DNA of 32,500 nt from Cristatella mucedo (lineage: Eukaryota > Bryozoa > Phylactolaemata > Cristatellidae). Shown here piece by piece: positions 21,781-30,323 of the stretch. Position numbers and translations under genes: made by a program. The stretch spans positions 1 to 32,500 of the forward strand of contig WPIO01000443.1 of assembly GCA_009760855.2 (NCBI GenBank), in the 5' to 3' direction. How positions within the stretch are numbered: position 1 is the first letter of the stretch; each line of letters opens with the position of its first letter. The notes beneath the pieces are model-generated. The model did not search any database, had not been told where the DNA came from, and was given only the letters and a program-made list of their open reading frames with translations.

Positions 21781-22462
21781 GCGCTTGTTGTCACGTGATA
21801 CCGAGGAGCCCGATCGGGAAGTAGTTCGGATAGGTCGGCTGGTGCGTGAGAATGAAGGCGCCTACAAGTGAGTGTATCGAAGTATCGAAGTCGACACGAA
21901 ATCGACAGGCTGCTTGATGAGGAGCCTGCGGTGGCCGGTGTGAAGCTGCAATACCGCGAGAACTACGAGCTACGAGCTGGACTGCAGCGCCTCGACTGCG
22001 TGCGGCGAGCCTGAAAGCTGCTGAATTATAACTGAGAGCCGCTTACGAGATGGCCGCGATAAGCCGAGGCATTACGAGACCTGACCGCAGTCGCTCTCTT
22101 AGGCTAGCGGTCTGTCGGTCGGCGAGTCGTGGCGCTGAGCGCGAGCGGCTGGCCGTAAGCCCGTAAACGACTCCGTTGGAAGTCACCTGTCGTATCAGCC
22201 GTAATATACAGGCTATTGTTCGCGTTTTTCTAATACGGCGCCGCAGCTAGCGCCGCCGCTTGCAGGATATAGAGCGCTGCGTCGTCACAGCCGGCGCGTC
22301 GCGAGCTTAAGGTCTCTGCGCATCGCTTGCATCGCACCGCCGCCGCCCGCTACTAGCCGGGGCGGCGGCGGGGTCATGGGCGAAGCGATTTGCGCGCAGA
22401 CGCAGACGGTAAGCGGAGCCGCGCGCCAGCGGAGCCGCTCCACCAGCGGAGCCGCCCGCGGT

Positions 22463-22479
22463 CCAATCAGCATGCAAAT
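22463..22479 (+). promoter_or_regulatory. CCAAT box plus octamer ATGCAAAT
   Basis: CCAATCAGCATGCAAAT contains a CCAAT box and an exact POU-factor octamer four bases apart, inside CpG-rich DNA. It may mark a promoter or enhancer, but no transcript start or coding exon can be assigned from sequence alone. Confidence 0.4.
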
Positions 22480-22781
22480 GAGCCCGCCGCCGCCACCCTG
22501 GTAAATCGCGGATCGCTCAGCCGCCCGCCGCCCGCCGCCGCCGCCGGTTCGCGGCCGCAGCGATGACGCGCGAACCGAACGCCCTCGAGTAGCGACGCGC
22601 GGACGGTCGCCGACTGCAAGTCGAGCGGCCGCGCACAGCGCTCGAGCTCTGCCGCCGCCGCCGCCGCTAGTTTTCGCTAGGCGCCACGCCTTCAAGCTCG
22701 GCCGCTGCCGCCTGCAGGACAAGCGGAGAGCGCAGGTCGCCGCCCAGCGAGAGGCGCAACTCCGGCGGAGCATGCGGCTAG

Positions 22782-22782
<1 letters not shown>

Positions 22783-22819
<37 letters not shown>
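22783..22819 (+). repeat. (GGC)n trinucleotide repeat
   Basis: About twelve uninterrupted GGC triplets. Confidence 0.95.
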
Positions 22820-22820
<1 letters not shown>

Positions 22821-23140
22821 TCGCTCATCGGCGCGGGAGGGAGAGAGAGAGAGCACGCGCGCGCCGCCGCAGCCCAGCGACAGGCCGAGCTGGCAGGCAG
22901 CGGCGCCCCCCACCCGGCGGGTGGTTCATCGGTGGGGGGGGGGGCGCGCGCTCGCGACCACCCGGCACGCTCCCCCTCCCGCGAGAGCTGCGGCGCTGCG
23001 GGCGCGCGTCCGCGGCGGCGCCAGCTGCCAGCCAAATGCTGGCACTCCTGGCAAACACTGCAAACACATATTAGCTGCCGCATTGTGATGACGTATATTC
23101 GCGCGTCGAGCTGCTGCCAGCAGCGCCAGCGCTGTCGGCG

Positions 23141-23154
23141 CCGGCAGGTGGCGC
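23141..23154 (+). promoter_or_regulatory. CTCF-consensus site
   Basis: CCGGCAGGTGGCGC is a full match to the CTCF core CCRSYAGRKGGCGC on the forward strand, 27 bp before duplication copy 2. Confidence 0.35.
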
Positions 23155-23180
23155 GAGATGGCGCCCTCCTGCCGGCTCCG

Positions 23181-23444
23181 CGCTACGGGCCCGACGGACG
23201 GTCGACTCCTCGCGCTGATAGACCTCGCGAGCTCGCTCCTCGGTGTTCAGCCGCGCAGCTCGGCGTGGCGGATCCGGAAGATGTGAGAGCATCCGAAAGT
23301 GAAGCGGGCGGAAGCGGAAGCAGAGCGGGCCGGGCGCCAGCGCCCCGTGCCGCTATCGCGATGGCGGCCGCTGCCTACGCCGCCGCGGTCGCCACGATTT
23401 CCCGGAAGCCACGATTTCAACGATTTTACGATTTCCCGCGCGAC
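23181..23444 (+). repeat. 264-bp duplication, copy 2
   Basis: Second copy of the segment at 20954-21217, same orientation, 2,227 bp downstream. The differences from copy 1 are four single bases (in the TCGGTGTTCAG, GGGCGGAAG, CCACGATT and CAACGATT contexts). It is flanked by GC-rich DNA on both sides, so this is the copy more likely to lie at its original place. Confidence 0.95.
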
Positions 23445-24140
23445 CGGCGCCGACAGTCGCTCCCGCAGACCAGCGTTGCGCGAGCGCGAGCCTGCGGAAG
23501 CATCTGGTGCATGGCGGGAGCCCCGTCGGGGCTGGAGAGAGCGCATGAGCTCTTCGTCGGTGCCGAGTGAGTCCGCCGCCGCATCGACGGCGGCGGCGGC
23601 AGACTCGGCGGGCACTGACAGGGGCGGGGGAGAGAGAGAGAGAGAGAGTGAGTCGCTTGCACCTTCACACCCAGCCGGCTAAACTTCCGTTTCTTTTTCC
23701 GCTGCCGCACGGGCGGGCGGGCGGGCGGGCGGGTCGGTTCGATTTTCCATCCACCGTCTCGTGCGCCATGCAGCATCCGGGCTTCGGCGGCAGCGCGCCG
23801 GCGGCGGCTTCCTATCGCTTCGTTTCGGTGACTAGCAGCTCGCCGCGGCTGCTAGAGCGCTCCGCGTACATTCTCGTACATTCTCGTACGCCGCACACCT
23901 GGGCTCGCAAGACGCGGAGGCGGGAGGAGGCACCAACGAGACGGCCTCCTGGAGCCGACGCGAAAGACGTGCGCGCGTCGGGAGGCGTGGCTTTCTCTCC
24001 CTGACCGCGTCCGCGAAATTGGAATCTGCCGATCTGCAATGTCACGTGTTCGCTGTCCGACTTGTTGCTCTCTCATGAAGATGGCCGATCCCTCTCCGGA
24101 GTGGTGGGGATGGTATCTAGAAGCAGTTTAGTCGTATTAG
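23445..24140. other. GC-rich region without a recognisable gene
   Basis: Includes a GA run (23633-23649) and a GGGC run (23711-23733). Two copies of CGTACATTCT sit near 23867-23886. No coding signal is seen. Confidence 0.45.
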
Positions 24141-24144
24141 CAAT

Positions 24145-24285
24145 GATAACAATAATACTACACTTGTTATAGCTCCTCAGAGAACTCAATCTCTTTCTAG
24201 GCACTCGGGCGATGGAGGATCCTTGGCCCCAATGAAACTGCTCTCCTCCGATAGACCAGCGACATGCCAAGCAGCAACGATGACA
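24145..24285 (-). mobile_element. Hairpin-tail repeat fragment
   Basis: ATAACAATAATACTACACTTGTTATAG, then CTCAGAGAACTCAATCTCTTTCTAGGCAC, is the same tail as at 27518, in the same orientation. Its inner part is too diverged to classify. Confidence 0.55.
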
Positions 24286-24303
24286 GCAATGTTACCACCC
24301 AAT

Positions 24304-24870
24304 GTTCTGCTCGATCTAGTAGCTGCATTTGACACTATTTGATTGGATGTGGCTCTTGAACGACTGAGTACGACGACGGGTCAAGAGCAGTAACAGCAGA
24401 GGAAGCCAATAGCAGAGGAGACACCCAGCGTTTCAAATCGTACTAGTCCAATTGTGTTTAATCCGTACCGCGTGGACCGCGTCCCATCCAACTGATCGGT
24501 GGAACCTGTTTGAGTTCGACAACTGGTCTGTTCTTGGTCCCTTGCTGTTCTCCATTTTTGCCAAGCCTCTCGCAAAAGTGATTCGGGCCTATCTAATCGG
24601 CTATCTTTTCTATGCTGACTTCCAGCAGTAGCCAGCATTTAAACCGGCGGGATCGCCTTTATGGATCGATCCAAGTGAAGGGGTGGTGGGTGGTCCGAAT
24701 CTGCTGCAGCGTCTGATAAACTGACTGCTTGTCTTGCAGACATTTTTATCCTGGATGTTGGCCAAGTTCCTCTCAAACTAAGCAATGACACATTCGAACT
24801 CGTCGCTCCCCTTCAAATTTGCCGTGATTGGAAGCCCCTCGGCAAGGTCGAAGTCTGACGAACCCCCTTG
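24304..24870 (+). pseudogene. LINE reverse transcriptase remnant (CR1/L2-like)
   Basis: A decayed fragment of the reverse transcriptase of a non-LTR retrotransposon. Intact, the enzyme copies the element's RNA into DNA at a nicked chromosomal site. The order of motifs is clear. From 24304 the frame reads VLLDLVAAFDTI, a stop, then LDVALERLSTT, matching the LLDLSAAFDTVDH...LLERL block. RFKSY lies near 24440. From 24524 the frame reads WSVLGPLLFSIF (the QGSVLGPLLF block), followed by FYAD (24608-24619), the start of the catalytic YADD. After a frame change, CLADIF- and WMLA-like blocks and IGSPSA (near 24821) follow. Stops and frameshifts are frequent, so it is not functional. The CR1/L2 assignment is from motif style and is tentative; Rex1 or another jockey-group clade is possible. 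Confidence 0.85.
24663..24695 (+). repeat. 33-bp direct repeat, copy 1
   Basis: GGATCGATCCAAGTGAAG plus the following 15 bases recur at 25011-25043 with 31 of 33 identical. This copy lies inside the LINE remnant. Confidence 0.9.
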
Positions 24871-24879
24871 GCTCAGTCG

Positions 24880-25734
24880 CCTACTCACGAACTAGCCGCG
24901 GAGGGCCCGAACCTTGACCTCATCCAGTACGGCCAAGTATCGCGAGAGCACCGGACAGGCGAGTCTCGGCCGTCGGGCGCGCCCGGGCGCGCCCGGGCGC
25001 GCGCGTCTACGGATCGATCCAAGTGAAGAGGTAGTGGGTGGTCGGGTGGCCGGCCACCCGCCGACACTTCGGTACGCCTGCAGGCAGAGGTGGGTGCGAC
25101 GCACCCCCACGCCGCCCAGCCGGAGCTCGCGCTCTTTCGTTCGGGCGGTCTGAACAGACCAGGCTTTAGGGCGGTCGACCCGATTGACCTTGGCCATTGT
25201 TGCGAGAATGTGCGGTGCTCGGTTGCTGCGCACGGGTCGGCGCGCGCGGGTAAATACGGGCCGGGCGCAGAGGAGGCGGTGGCGGCGGAGCGGCACAGTG
25301 CAGCAGCGATCGTGCAATTAGCGCGCTCACCCGAGGGCGGCCTAGAAAGAAGCGCTTCCGGTCCCGATCGACGACGGCTGGGCTCGCAGAGGCGGCTGGA
25401 CAGATGACCTTCAAGGACGGACAATCGCGGCAGAGGAGCACATAGCCTGGCAACTCGTTGCAACTGCCGGCGCTCAGCGCCGTGCGGAAACCCGCACTTG
25501 CGGCGTCTTGCGGCGACCTGCGAGCGGCGAACCATAAGAGAGTCCGAGTTGGGCGTGGCCTGCAGCTGCTCGGTGTAGTTTCGTCGCAACCGACGCAGGC
25601 GCGGCGAGTTTTTGGCACGAGCTCCGCTGCCGCCACGTCGGCGATCGTGTCAGCACTGGACCGACCGCACCGACATCCACTCAGAGTGTCTGTGCCGCCG
25701 CCTGTCGAGCTTTCTGCCTCATTCTCCCTCGCTA
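24880..25734. other. GC-rich region; decameric repeat, palindrome
   Basis: No supported gene. A decamer of type GCGCGCCCGG is repeated about three times (24974-25004). It is followed by the second copy of the 33-bp direct repeat and then by a perfect 16-bp palindrome. The 234-codon reverse frame 24885-25589 crosses all of these and shows no domain. Confidence 0.5.
25011..25043 (+). repeat. 33-bp direct repeat, copy 2
   Basis: Second copy of 24663-24695, now outside the LINE remnant. It abuts a perfect 16-bp palindrome, GGGTGGCC/GGCCACCC, at 25044-25059. Confidence 0.9.
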
Positions 25735-25895
25735 TATATCTCTCTCTCACTCTCCCACTCCCTCTCTCTCTCACTCTCCCACTCCCTCTCTCTCCCACTC
25801 CCTCTCTCTTTTATTCTCCCTTCCTCGCTCTCCCTCTCTCTCTCTCTCTTTCATTCTCCCTTCCTCTCTCTCCCTCTCTCTCTCTCACTATACCT

Positions 25896-25951
<56 letters not shown>

Positions 25952-26098
25952 TCCCTCTCTCTTTCACTCTCCCTCCCTCTCTCTCCCTCCCCCTCTCTCT
26001 CTCTCTCGTACTCTCCCTCACACTCTCCCTCACCCTCTCTCTCACTCTCACTCTCCCACTCCCTCTCTCTTTCACTCTCTCTCCCTCTCTCTCACTCT

Positions 26099-26152
<54 letters not shown>
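25735..26152 (+). repeat. Polypyrimidine tract, CT/CCCT/CACT units
   Basis: About 420 bp of C and T with sparse A. Larger units such as CTCTCACTCTCCCACTCC recur (near 25745-25800 and 26040-26065), and a pure CT run closes the tract (about 26107-26152). The frames read Ser-Leu-Pro forward and Arg-Glu in reverse. Confidence 0.95.
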
Positions 26153-26153
<1 letters not shown>

Positions 26154-26803
26154 TGATCCGAACTGGTTCTCGGCACTGCACGTAGGCAGCTCTCTCCTCT
26201 TAAGCCGGCACAAATCACCCGCGCTTCCTTTAAATGCCACACCGTACGCACGGTCGCGTTCTCCATCCCGCTCGAGTGAGCGCCGCTTCCCGCATAAATC
26301 CCGGCAGCTGCCGGAAGTGTATGCAAATCTAGCGGGCGGCGCGTCGCTGCCCTCGCGATGAGAAGAGCGGACGGACATTCGCCACGTTGCTCTGGGCAGG
26401 AGCTCTGGCTCTGGGCTGAACACCCGCGTGTGCTCGGGCAGATATGAACAACATCTGCCGTCAAAAACGCGGCTTCGCTGTTAAATATGCGATCGATCGT
26501 AGCTAAGAGTGACTTCACGCAGACAAGTGCGATGCAGTGGCTCTGCGTAGGCGTACCGACGTACCGCTGGCGGACTTAAGCATTCGGAGTGCGTCCTGTG
26601 CGGCGGTACGGCGCGATGGTAGAAGGCGGTACGGCGCGAGGGCGAAGTAGAGCCGTAGAGCTCTTGGCATACCTACTGCCAACCCATCGTACGCTCGACC
26701 AGCCAATAGATAACGTACGTGATGGAGGAGTGGCCGGCGTAGCACCTGTCGGATTTTTAAAAGCGATGATAAGAGGTCGGTAGTTGGTTGAAGGGAGAAC
26801 GGC

Positions 26804-26805
<2 letters not shown>
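26153..26805. other. Unassigned region with ETS and octamer motifs
   Basis: No gene is recognised. CCGGAAGTG (26311-26319, ETS-like) and ATGCAAAT (26321-26328, octamer) lie side by side, preceded by the palindrome GGCAGCTGCC (26302-26311). GCGGTACGGCGCGA is duplicated near 26600-26640 (two imperfect copies about 25 bp apart). Confidence 0.4.
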
Positions 26806-26807
<2 letters not shown>

Positions 26808-26850
<43 letters not shown>

Positions 26851-26862
26851 GAAAGAAAGAGA

Positions 26863-26957
<95 letters not shown>
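26808..26957 (+). repeat. Compound (GA)n-(GAAA)n-(CA)n-(TA)n microsatellite
   Basis: GA to about 26840, AAAGAGAGAAAG to about 26862, CA to about 26936 and TA to 26957. The TA end directly joins the tail of the reverse-strand SINE. Confidence 0.95.
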
Positions 26958-27083
26958 CATAATTCGTTTAAAGAGAACTTAATCTCTATTCAAGCGTTTG
27001 ACATATGCCACGGGACTCGAGCCCACGACCTCGGCTAGACCTTGTTCGGAGCGAGCACCTTAACAACTGGGCCAAACCGGCGC
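26958..27083 (-). mobile_element. tRNA-derived SINE, best-preserved copy
   Basis: Read in reverse from 27083, it has GCGCCGG, an A box in TTGGCCCAGTTGTTAAGG (near 27058-27075) and a tRNA-like central part with GCTCGCTCCGAAC. The B box GGCTCGAGTCC lies at 27013-27023. The tail contains GGCATATGTCAAACGC and then TTGAATAGAGATTAAGTTCTC. The A-to-B spacing and the boxes fit RNA polymerase III transcription; the tail recurs at 6023, 20910, 29375 and 29635. SINEs encode no protein and depend on a LINE for movement, often through a shared tail. Confidence 0.75.
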
Positions 27084-27360
27084 TGCGAGAGAGACAGCGA
27101 GACAGACAGACATATAGACAGAGATAGAGACAGAGGTAGAGACAGAGTGAGATAGAGAAACGTAGATGGTGAGACAGACAGACAGAGATAGAGACAGAGA
27201 TACAGAGGTAGAGACAGAGAGACGAAGATGGTGAGACAGACAAACAGACAGATAGACAGATAGACACAGAGCGAGAGAGAGAAACGAGGAAGAGAGAGAG
27301 AGCGAGGGAGAGAGAGAGAGAAGGAGAGGGAGATAAGGAGAGAGAGAGAGAGAGAGCGCC
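27084..27360 (+). repeat. Polypurine GACA/GATA/GAGA tract with larger unit
   Basis: Purine-rich tract starting right at the SINE head. A larger unit is visible: 27099-27170 and 27171-27232 both run from GAGACAGACAGACA to AGATGGT, and a third begins at 27233. The end is a GA tract with GGGA interruptions. Confidence 0.9.
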
Positions 27361-27510
27361 ATGACTGGAGAATGAAATTGTGAAGGAGAAGAATGTGAAA
27401 AAACGGAGTGTCGATGGCCCGTAGTCGACTGCCACATATCAATTGCGAAGCGTCTAGTGATAGGTTGTACGGCAGACAAGAACGAGCGAGAGAACGTGAA
27501 CCTCATATTG

Positions 27511-27660
27511 AGTAATAATAATAATAATAATAATAATATTGCACTTGATAAAGCGCCCTCAGAGAACTTAATCTCTTTCTAGGCGCTTTACATTGAGCTC
27601 CATCGTCGTACATCGGCGAGCAGACGCACAAATGTCTAGACTGGAAGTTCATAACATTAC
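27511..27660 (-). mobile_element. Hairpin-tail repeat with (ATA)n end
   Basis: An ATA/AAT run (27511-27537) is followed by TTGCACTTGATAAAGCGCC, CTCAGAGAACTTAATCTC and TTTCTAGGCGCTTTACA. GCGCC and GGCGC form a short stem in what is the 3' tail on the reverse strand. Best-preserved example of this tail in the window. Confidence 0.65.
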
Positions 27661-27679
27661 GTAAAAACATATTTAAATC

Positions 27680-27812
27680 TTTGGCAGTACGGGTAGTAGG
27701 GAAGAGTGAGAAAACGGCAAGGAACCGCGAGAGAAATAAGAAGAGCGAGATGGCGGAGAAGAAAGACGCGAAGCGTAAACGGAGTCGCTGTAAGCAATGG
27801 CGGAGCCCGGGG
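27680..27812 (+). repeat. Inverted repeat arm A (about 130 bp)
   Basis: Matches the reverse complement of 29735-29864, with shared words such as GAGTGAGAAAACGGCAAGGAA and AATAAGAAGAGCGAGATGGCGGAGA (with small differences). Its inner tip, AATGGCGGAGCCCGGGG, looks like the CAGTGGCGGAKCC termini seen at ends of many metazoan DNA transposons (from memory). It may be a transposon fragment. Confidence 0.85.
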
Positions 27813-28616
27813 CTTGGGTAGAGGAAGCAGAGGCTTTCCTAGTGCGTGCCCGAGGACGAACTGCACAGACTGTGCCCCCCTGCTCAATATTAGAGACCCA
27901 TTTTGGCGGCCCCTGGCGACCGCTGATTCAGCACCCGCGATCCAGCGCTCGGGTACTCATGCCGCCTCATGCCCTCCTTCGGTAAGCCTCCGGAGAGAAG
28001 TACTTATATCCTAGGGCAAATTTCCACAGGCCTTGGGACCTTTGGGACCCCCGAACCCGAACCCTCAACCTAAAAATCCTGGGACTCCGTCCCTGGCTGT
28101 AAGTCAGGGACCGCTGCGCGAAGTGCGGTCGCAACGAAACTCTTCCGATCGATGCGCAAAGGGTTTCGCGTGTCTGGCGCGTCCTGTAGCCTTCCCCTAA
28201 AACTGGCCAACCCGTCCGTGACCTAATCTTCCCGCTGCGCCTCGCCGCATCGGCCGCTAAGCTGGCCGCTAAGCGCAGCTCGACGGCGCGCCTGGACGCT
28301 CCCGCGGCTCGAACCACGCTTACGAGTCTCCTTCTTCGCAAGAGCTCGCGTTGCAGCGTTCGCAGTGAACGTCGAATGCGTCCTCTAAACGTCGCCGCTT
28401 TTTCGAATCGAGCTTTCAGCGTTCCGCAGCGCTAGCTGCTGTGCGGCGCCTAAATGCCGCTCTCCTTCCAAACCTCGACGCTCGCGAGCTGTCGTAGCGT
28501 CGCTAATGCACATGCGCTAAAGCGATTCGGAAATCTCGAGCGTGTGCTTGCCCGCGCATGCGCGCGCCGCTCGAGTGCTTCGCGCAGCTACTAACCATTC
28601 GATCACGCTTACTTTG
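27813..28616. other. Unassigned region inside the inverted repeat
   Basis: No gene. A short hairpin, GTCCCTG...CAGGGAC, lies near 28089-28111, a GGCCGCTAAGCT duplication near 28252-28276, and an NRF1-like GCGCATGCGCG near 28555-28565. Confidence 0.4.
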
Positions 28617-28664
28617 CAGGTTCTCTGAGGGCGTTTTACAAATGTATTGTTATTATTATTAGCT
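28617..28664 (+). mobile_element. Isolated retroelement tail, forward strand
   Basis: CAGGTTCTCTGAGGGCG, then TTTTACAAATG, then TATTGTTATTATTATTAG is the tail of the 27511 family in the opposite orientation, ending in an ATT run. Almost only the tail is present, as expected of a strongly 5'-truncated insertion. Confidence 0.6.
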
Positions 28665-28789
28665 CGCCCGAGGTGGCAATTTTCGACTCCCACTCCCGCG
28701 ATAGACAAACGTCTTTCAGTCGCTCCGACATTACGAATTAATGTACGCAGTAAAGGTTAAAGGTCAGTTGATTAAGCAGCCTCGTTTAT

Positions 28790-29130
28790 AGATCGCTGCA
28801 GCAGGCGACGAATAAGGCTTCGCGGCTAGTTTACAAATTCCACAAGTTTGACCGCGCGTCTCCTTTGCTGAAAGAGCTTGTGTGGCTGGCGGTTGATCAA
28901 CGGATACAGAGCAAAGTTCGTACGCGCATCCACATGGCCCGCCACGGCTTGGCTTCTTCATAGCTAGCTGATATGCTGCACAAGTTTCAGCCGCGTCGTA
29001 CCCTCATGTCCTGTACAGACAATAAATAGCTGTTCCATTCCTCCGCTTAAAGATCGCTGGCGACCGAAAGCTTTTGCTCCGCAGGTGCTAGACTTTGGAA
29101 ATCACCTCCACAGTTCTTACGCAACGACGT
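28790..29130 (+). pseudogene. LINE C-terminal domain remnant (CR1/L2-like)
   Basis: From 28796 the forward frame reads LQQATNKASRLVYKFHKFD, then ASPLLKELVWLAVDQRIQSKV. After one stop, LADMLHKFQPRRTL and SCTDN follow, then after two more stops SFCSAGARLWKSPPQF (to about 29110). This follows the conserved end of CR1/L2-type proteins: RLQxVQNxAARLV, then PVLKELHWLPVxxRI, LxDLL, and FSxAGPRLWNxLP. The three stops lie in one frame with few frameshifts, so this is younger or better kept than the fragment at 24304. It is not functional. The sequence after 29130 up to 29340 may be its degraded 3' end. Confidence 0.85.
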
Positions 29131-29344
29131 CTACTGGCTTGCTGCCGACTGTGGCACATCCTTTGCAGCCGTCCCGAGCTGCTATTTTCATGCTACTCGC
29201 TACCTCTATTGCGCTCCCGACCCAGGTATGCTTCGCACTTTCTCTTCGTTGCGTGAGACGAACTCTGCTGGATACCGAATGCGTACTAAAAGCCGCTCAC
29301 GCTTCGAGTGCGCCATACAAAACTCTCCTTCGTGACGTCCGCAT

Positions 29345-29440
29345 AAAAATAAAAATTTATATAAAATTCATTTGTACAGCGCCCTAAGAGAACTGAATCT
29401 ATGTTCAGGCGCTCCGCACATATGCCATAGTCTTTGTGGT
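29345..29440 (-). mobile_element. SINE tail fragment
   Basis: AATTCATTTGTACAGCGCCCTAAGAGAACTGAATC, then TCAGGCGCTCCGCACATATGCC, is the tail of the tRNA-type SINE in reverse orientation. The sequence up to about 29580 could hold its degraded head; no clear A or B box is seen. Confidence 0.6.
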
Positions 29441-29594
29441 TTTGCGGCGTTACTGACGGAAGTACATAGTGACGCAGGGCCTTAACGGCTATTGCCGACG
29501 CCGCTTGCAGTGGGCAAGAAACGATCGCCCGTAGGGGGCCTCGAAAACCCTTAAGCTCACTAAGCTACGGCTTCTCGCAGAAACCTTCTACTTC

Positions 29595-29690
29595 GTTTAA
29601 TTCATTTAAAATATAATTCATTTGTATAGCACCTTAATAAAACTTAATCTCTATTCAGGCGCTTCACATCTGCTGTGTATAACTCACCGC
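29595..29690 (-). mobile_element. SINE tail fragment
   Basis: AATTCATTTGTATAGCACCTTAATAAAACTTAATC, then TCTATTCAGGCGCTTCACATCTGC: a second copy of the same tail about 250 bp after the previous one, in the same orientation. Confidence 0.6.
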
Positions 29691-29734
29691 TGTCTAACCT
29701 AATCCATACGGGGGCGGGGGATAATTGCCCCCCT

Positions 29735-29864
29735 CCCCGGCTCCGCCACTGCTTACCGAAACTCCGTTTTAACTCCCTACCTTTCCTCTCCGCCATCTCG
29801 CTCTTCTTATCTCTCTTGCGTTCCTTGCCGTTTTCTCACTCTTCTCTGCTACCCTACTGCCAAA
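29735..29864 (-). repeat. Inverted repeat arm B (about 130 bp)
   Basis: Inverted partner of 27680-27812. Its inner tip reads, in reverse, CAGTGGCGGAGCCGGGGAGGGG, closer to the transposon-terminus style than arm A. On the reverse strand both arms encode a related short peptide, AREIRRARWRR, which reflects sequence identity and not proven coding. Confidence 0.85.
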
Positions 29865-30300
29865 TACCGCTACTCTAATCGAGCTGCGATAGCTTACAAT
29901 AAGGAGGTTTGGCCCGTTTACAGAATGAGTATCGTTGAGAGTGAGAAGCAGCACGTTTCGACGATTACCAAGATTCCAGCGCTTTTCATTTCCACGGTGG
30001 AGCTGAAAAAACGGACGGCTGGAGTGTCGCGCCGATTTTTTGACTCCTCCCTGGTCCGCAAGCAGACGTCGGAGCTCGTTTTATCTACCTAGGTATTTCC
30101 GACTTCGCGCTTTGGCCACCGTCCTACGCAGGTCTTCCTTACGCCTTTGCGTCGTGTTGCTTACCGCTTATCCCGTCGTCTTCCTTGTCTTATCTGTCTC
30201 ATCTGCGCCTGCGCGGAGGCCGCTGCGAGAAGACCGCAAGTGGGCGTCTCTGTCTCGACACAGCGCGAGCGGCGCTAGCTAGCGCGGTACGATCGGAGCG
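29865..30300. other. Unassigned region
   Basis: Mixed-composition sequence without repeats or recognisable coding. It becomes CpG-rich after about 30200. Confidence 0.4.
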
Positions 30301-30323
30301 GCGGCGGCGGCGGCGGCGGCGGC
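30301..30323 (+). repeat. (GGC)n trinucleotide repeat
   Basis: Seven to eight GGC triplets. Confidence 0.9.

Larger units (their letters stand above)
21781..23180. other. GC-rich region with octamer/CCAAT element
   Basis: No gene is seen. Near 21870-21990 there are small local duplications (GTATCGAA twice, CTACGAG twice). From 22240 the sequence is strongly CpG-rich. CCAAT (22463-22467) and the POU octamer ATGCAAAT (22472-22479) lie together, as in some metazoan promoters. Confidence 0.4.

Noticed and set aside
22363-22412. Mini-exon MGEAICAQTQT followed by GTAAGC
   Set aside because: Eleven codons before a donor-like word is too little to support an exon; such words occur by chance in the window.
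24885-25589. 234-codon reverse frame
   Set aside because: It crosses a decamer array, a palindrome and a direct repeat and has no recognisable domain or biased codon pattern that would mark a gene.
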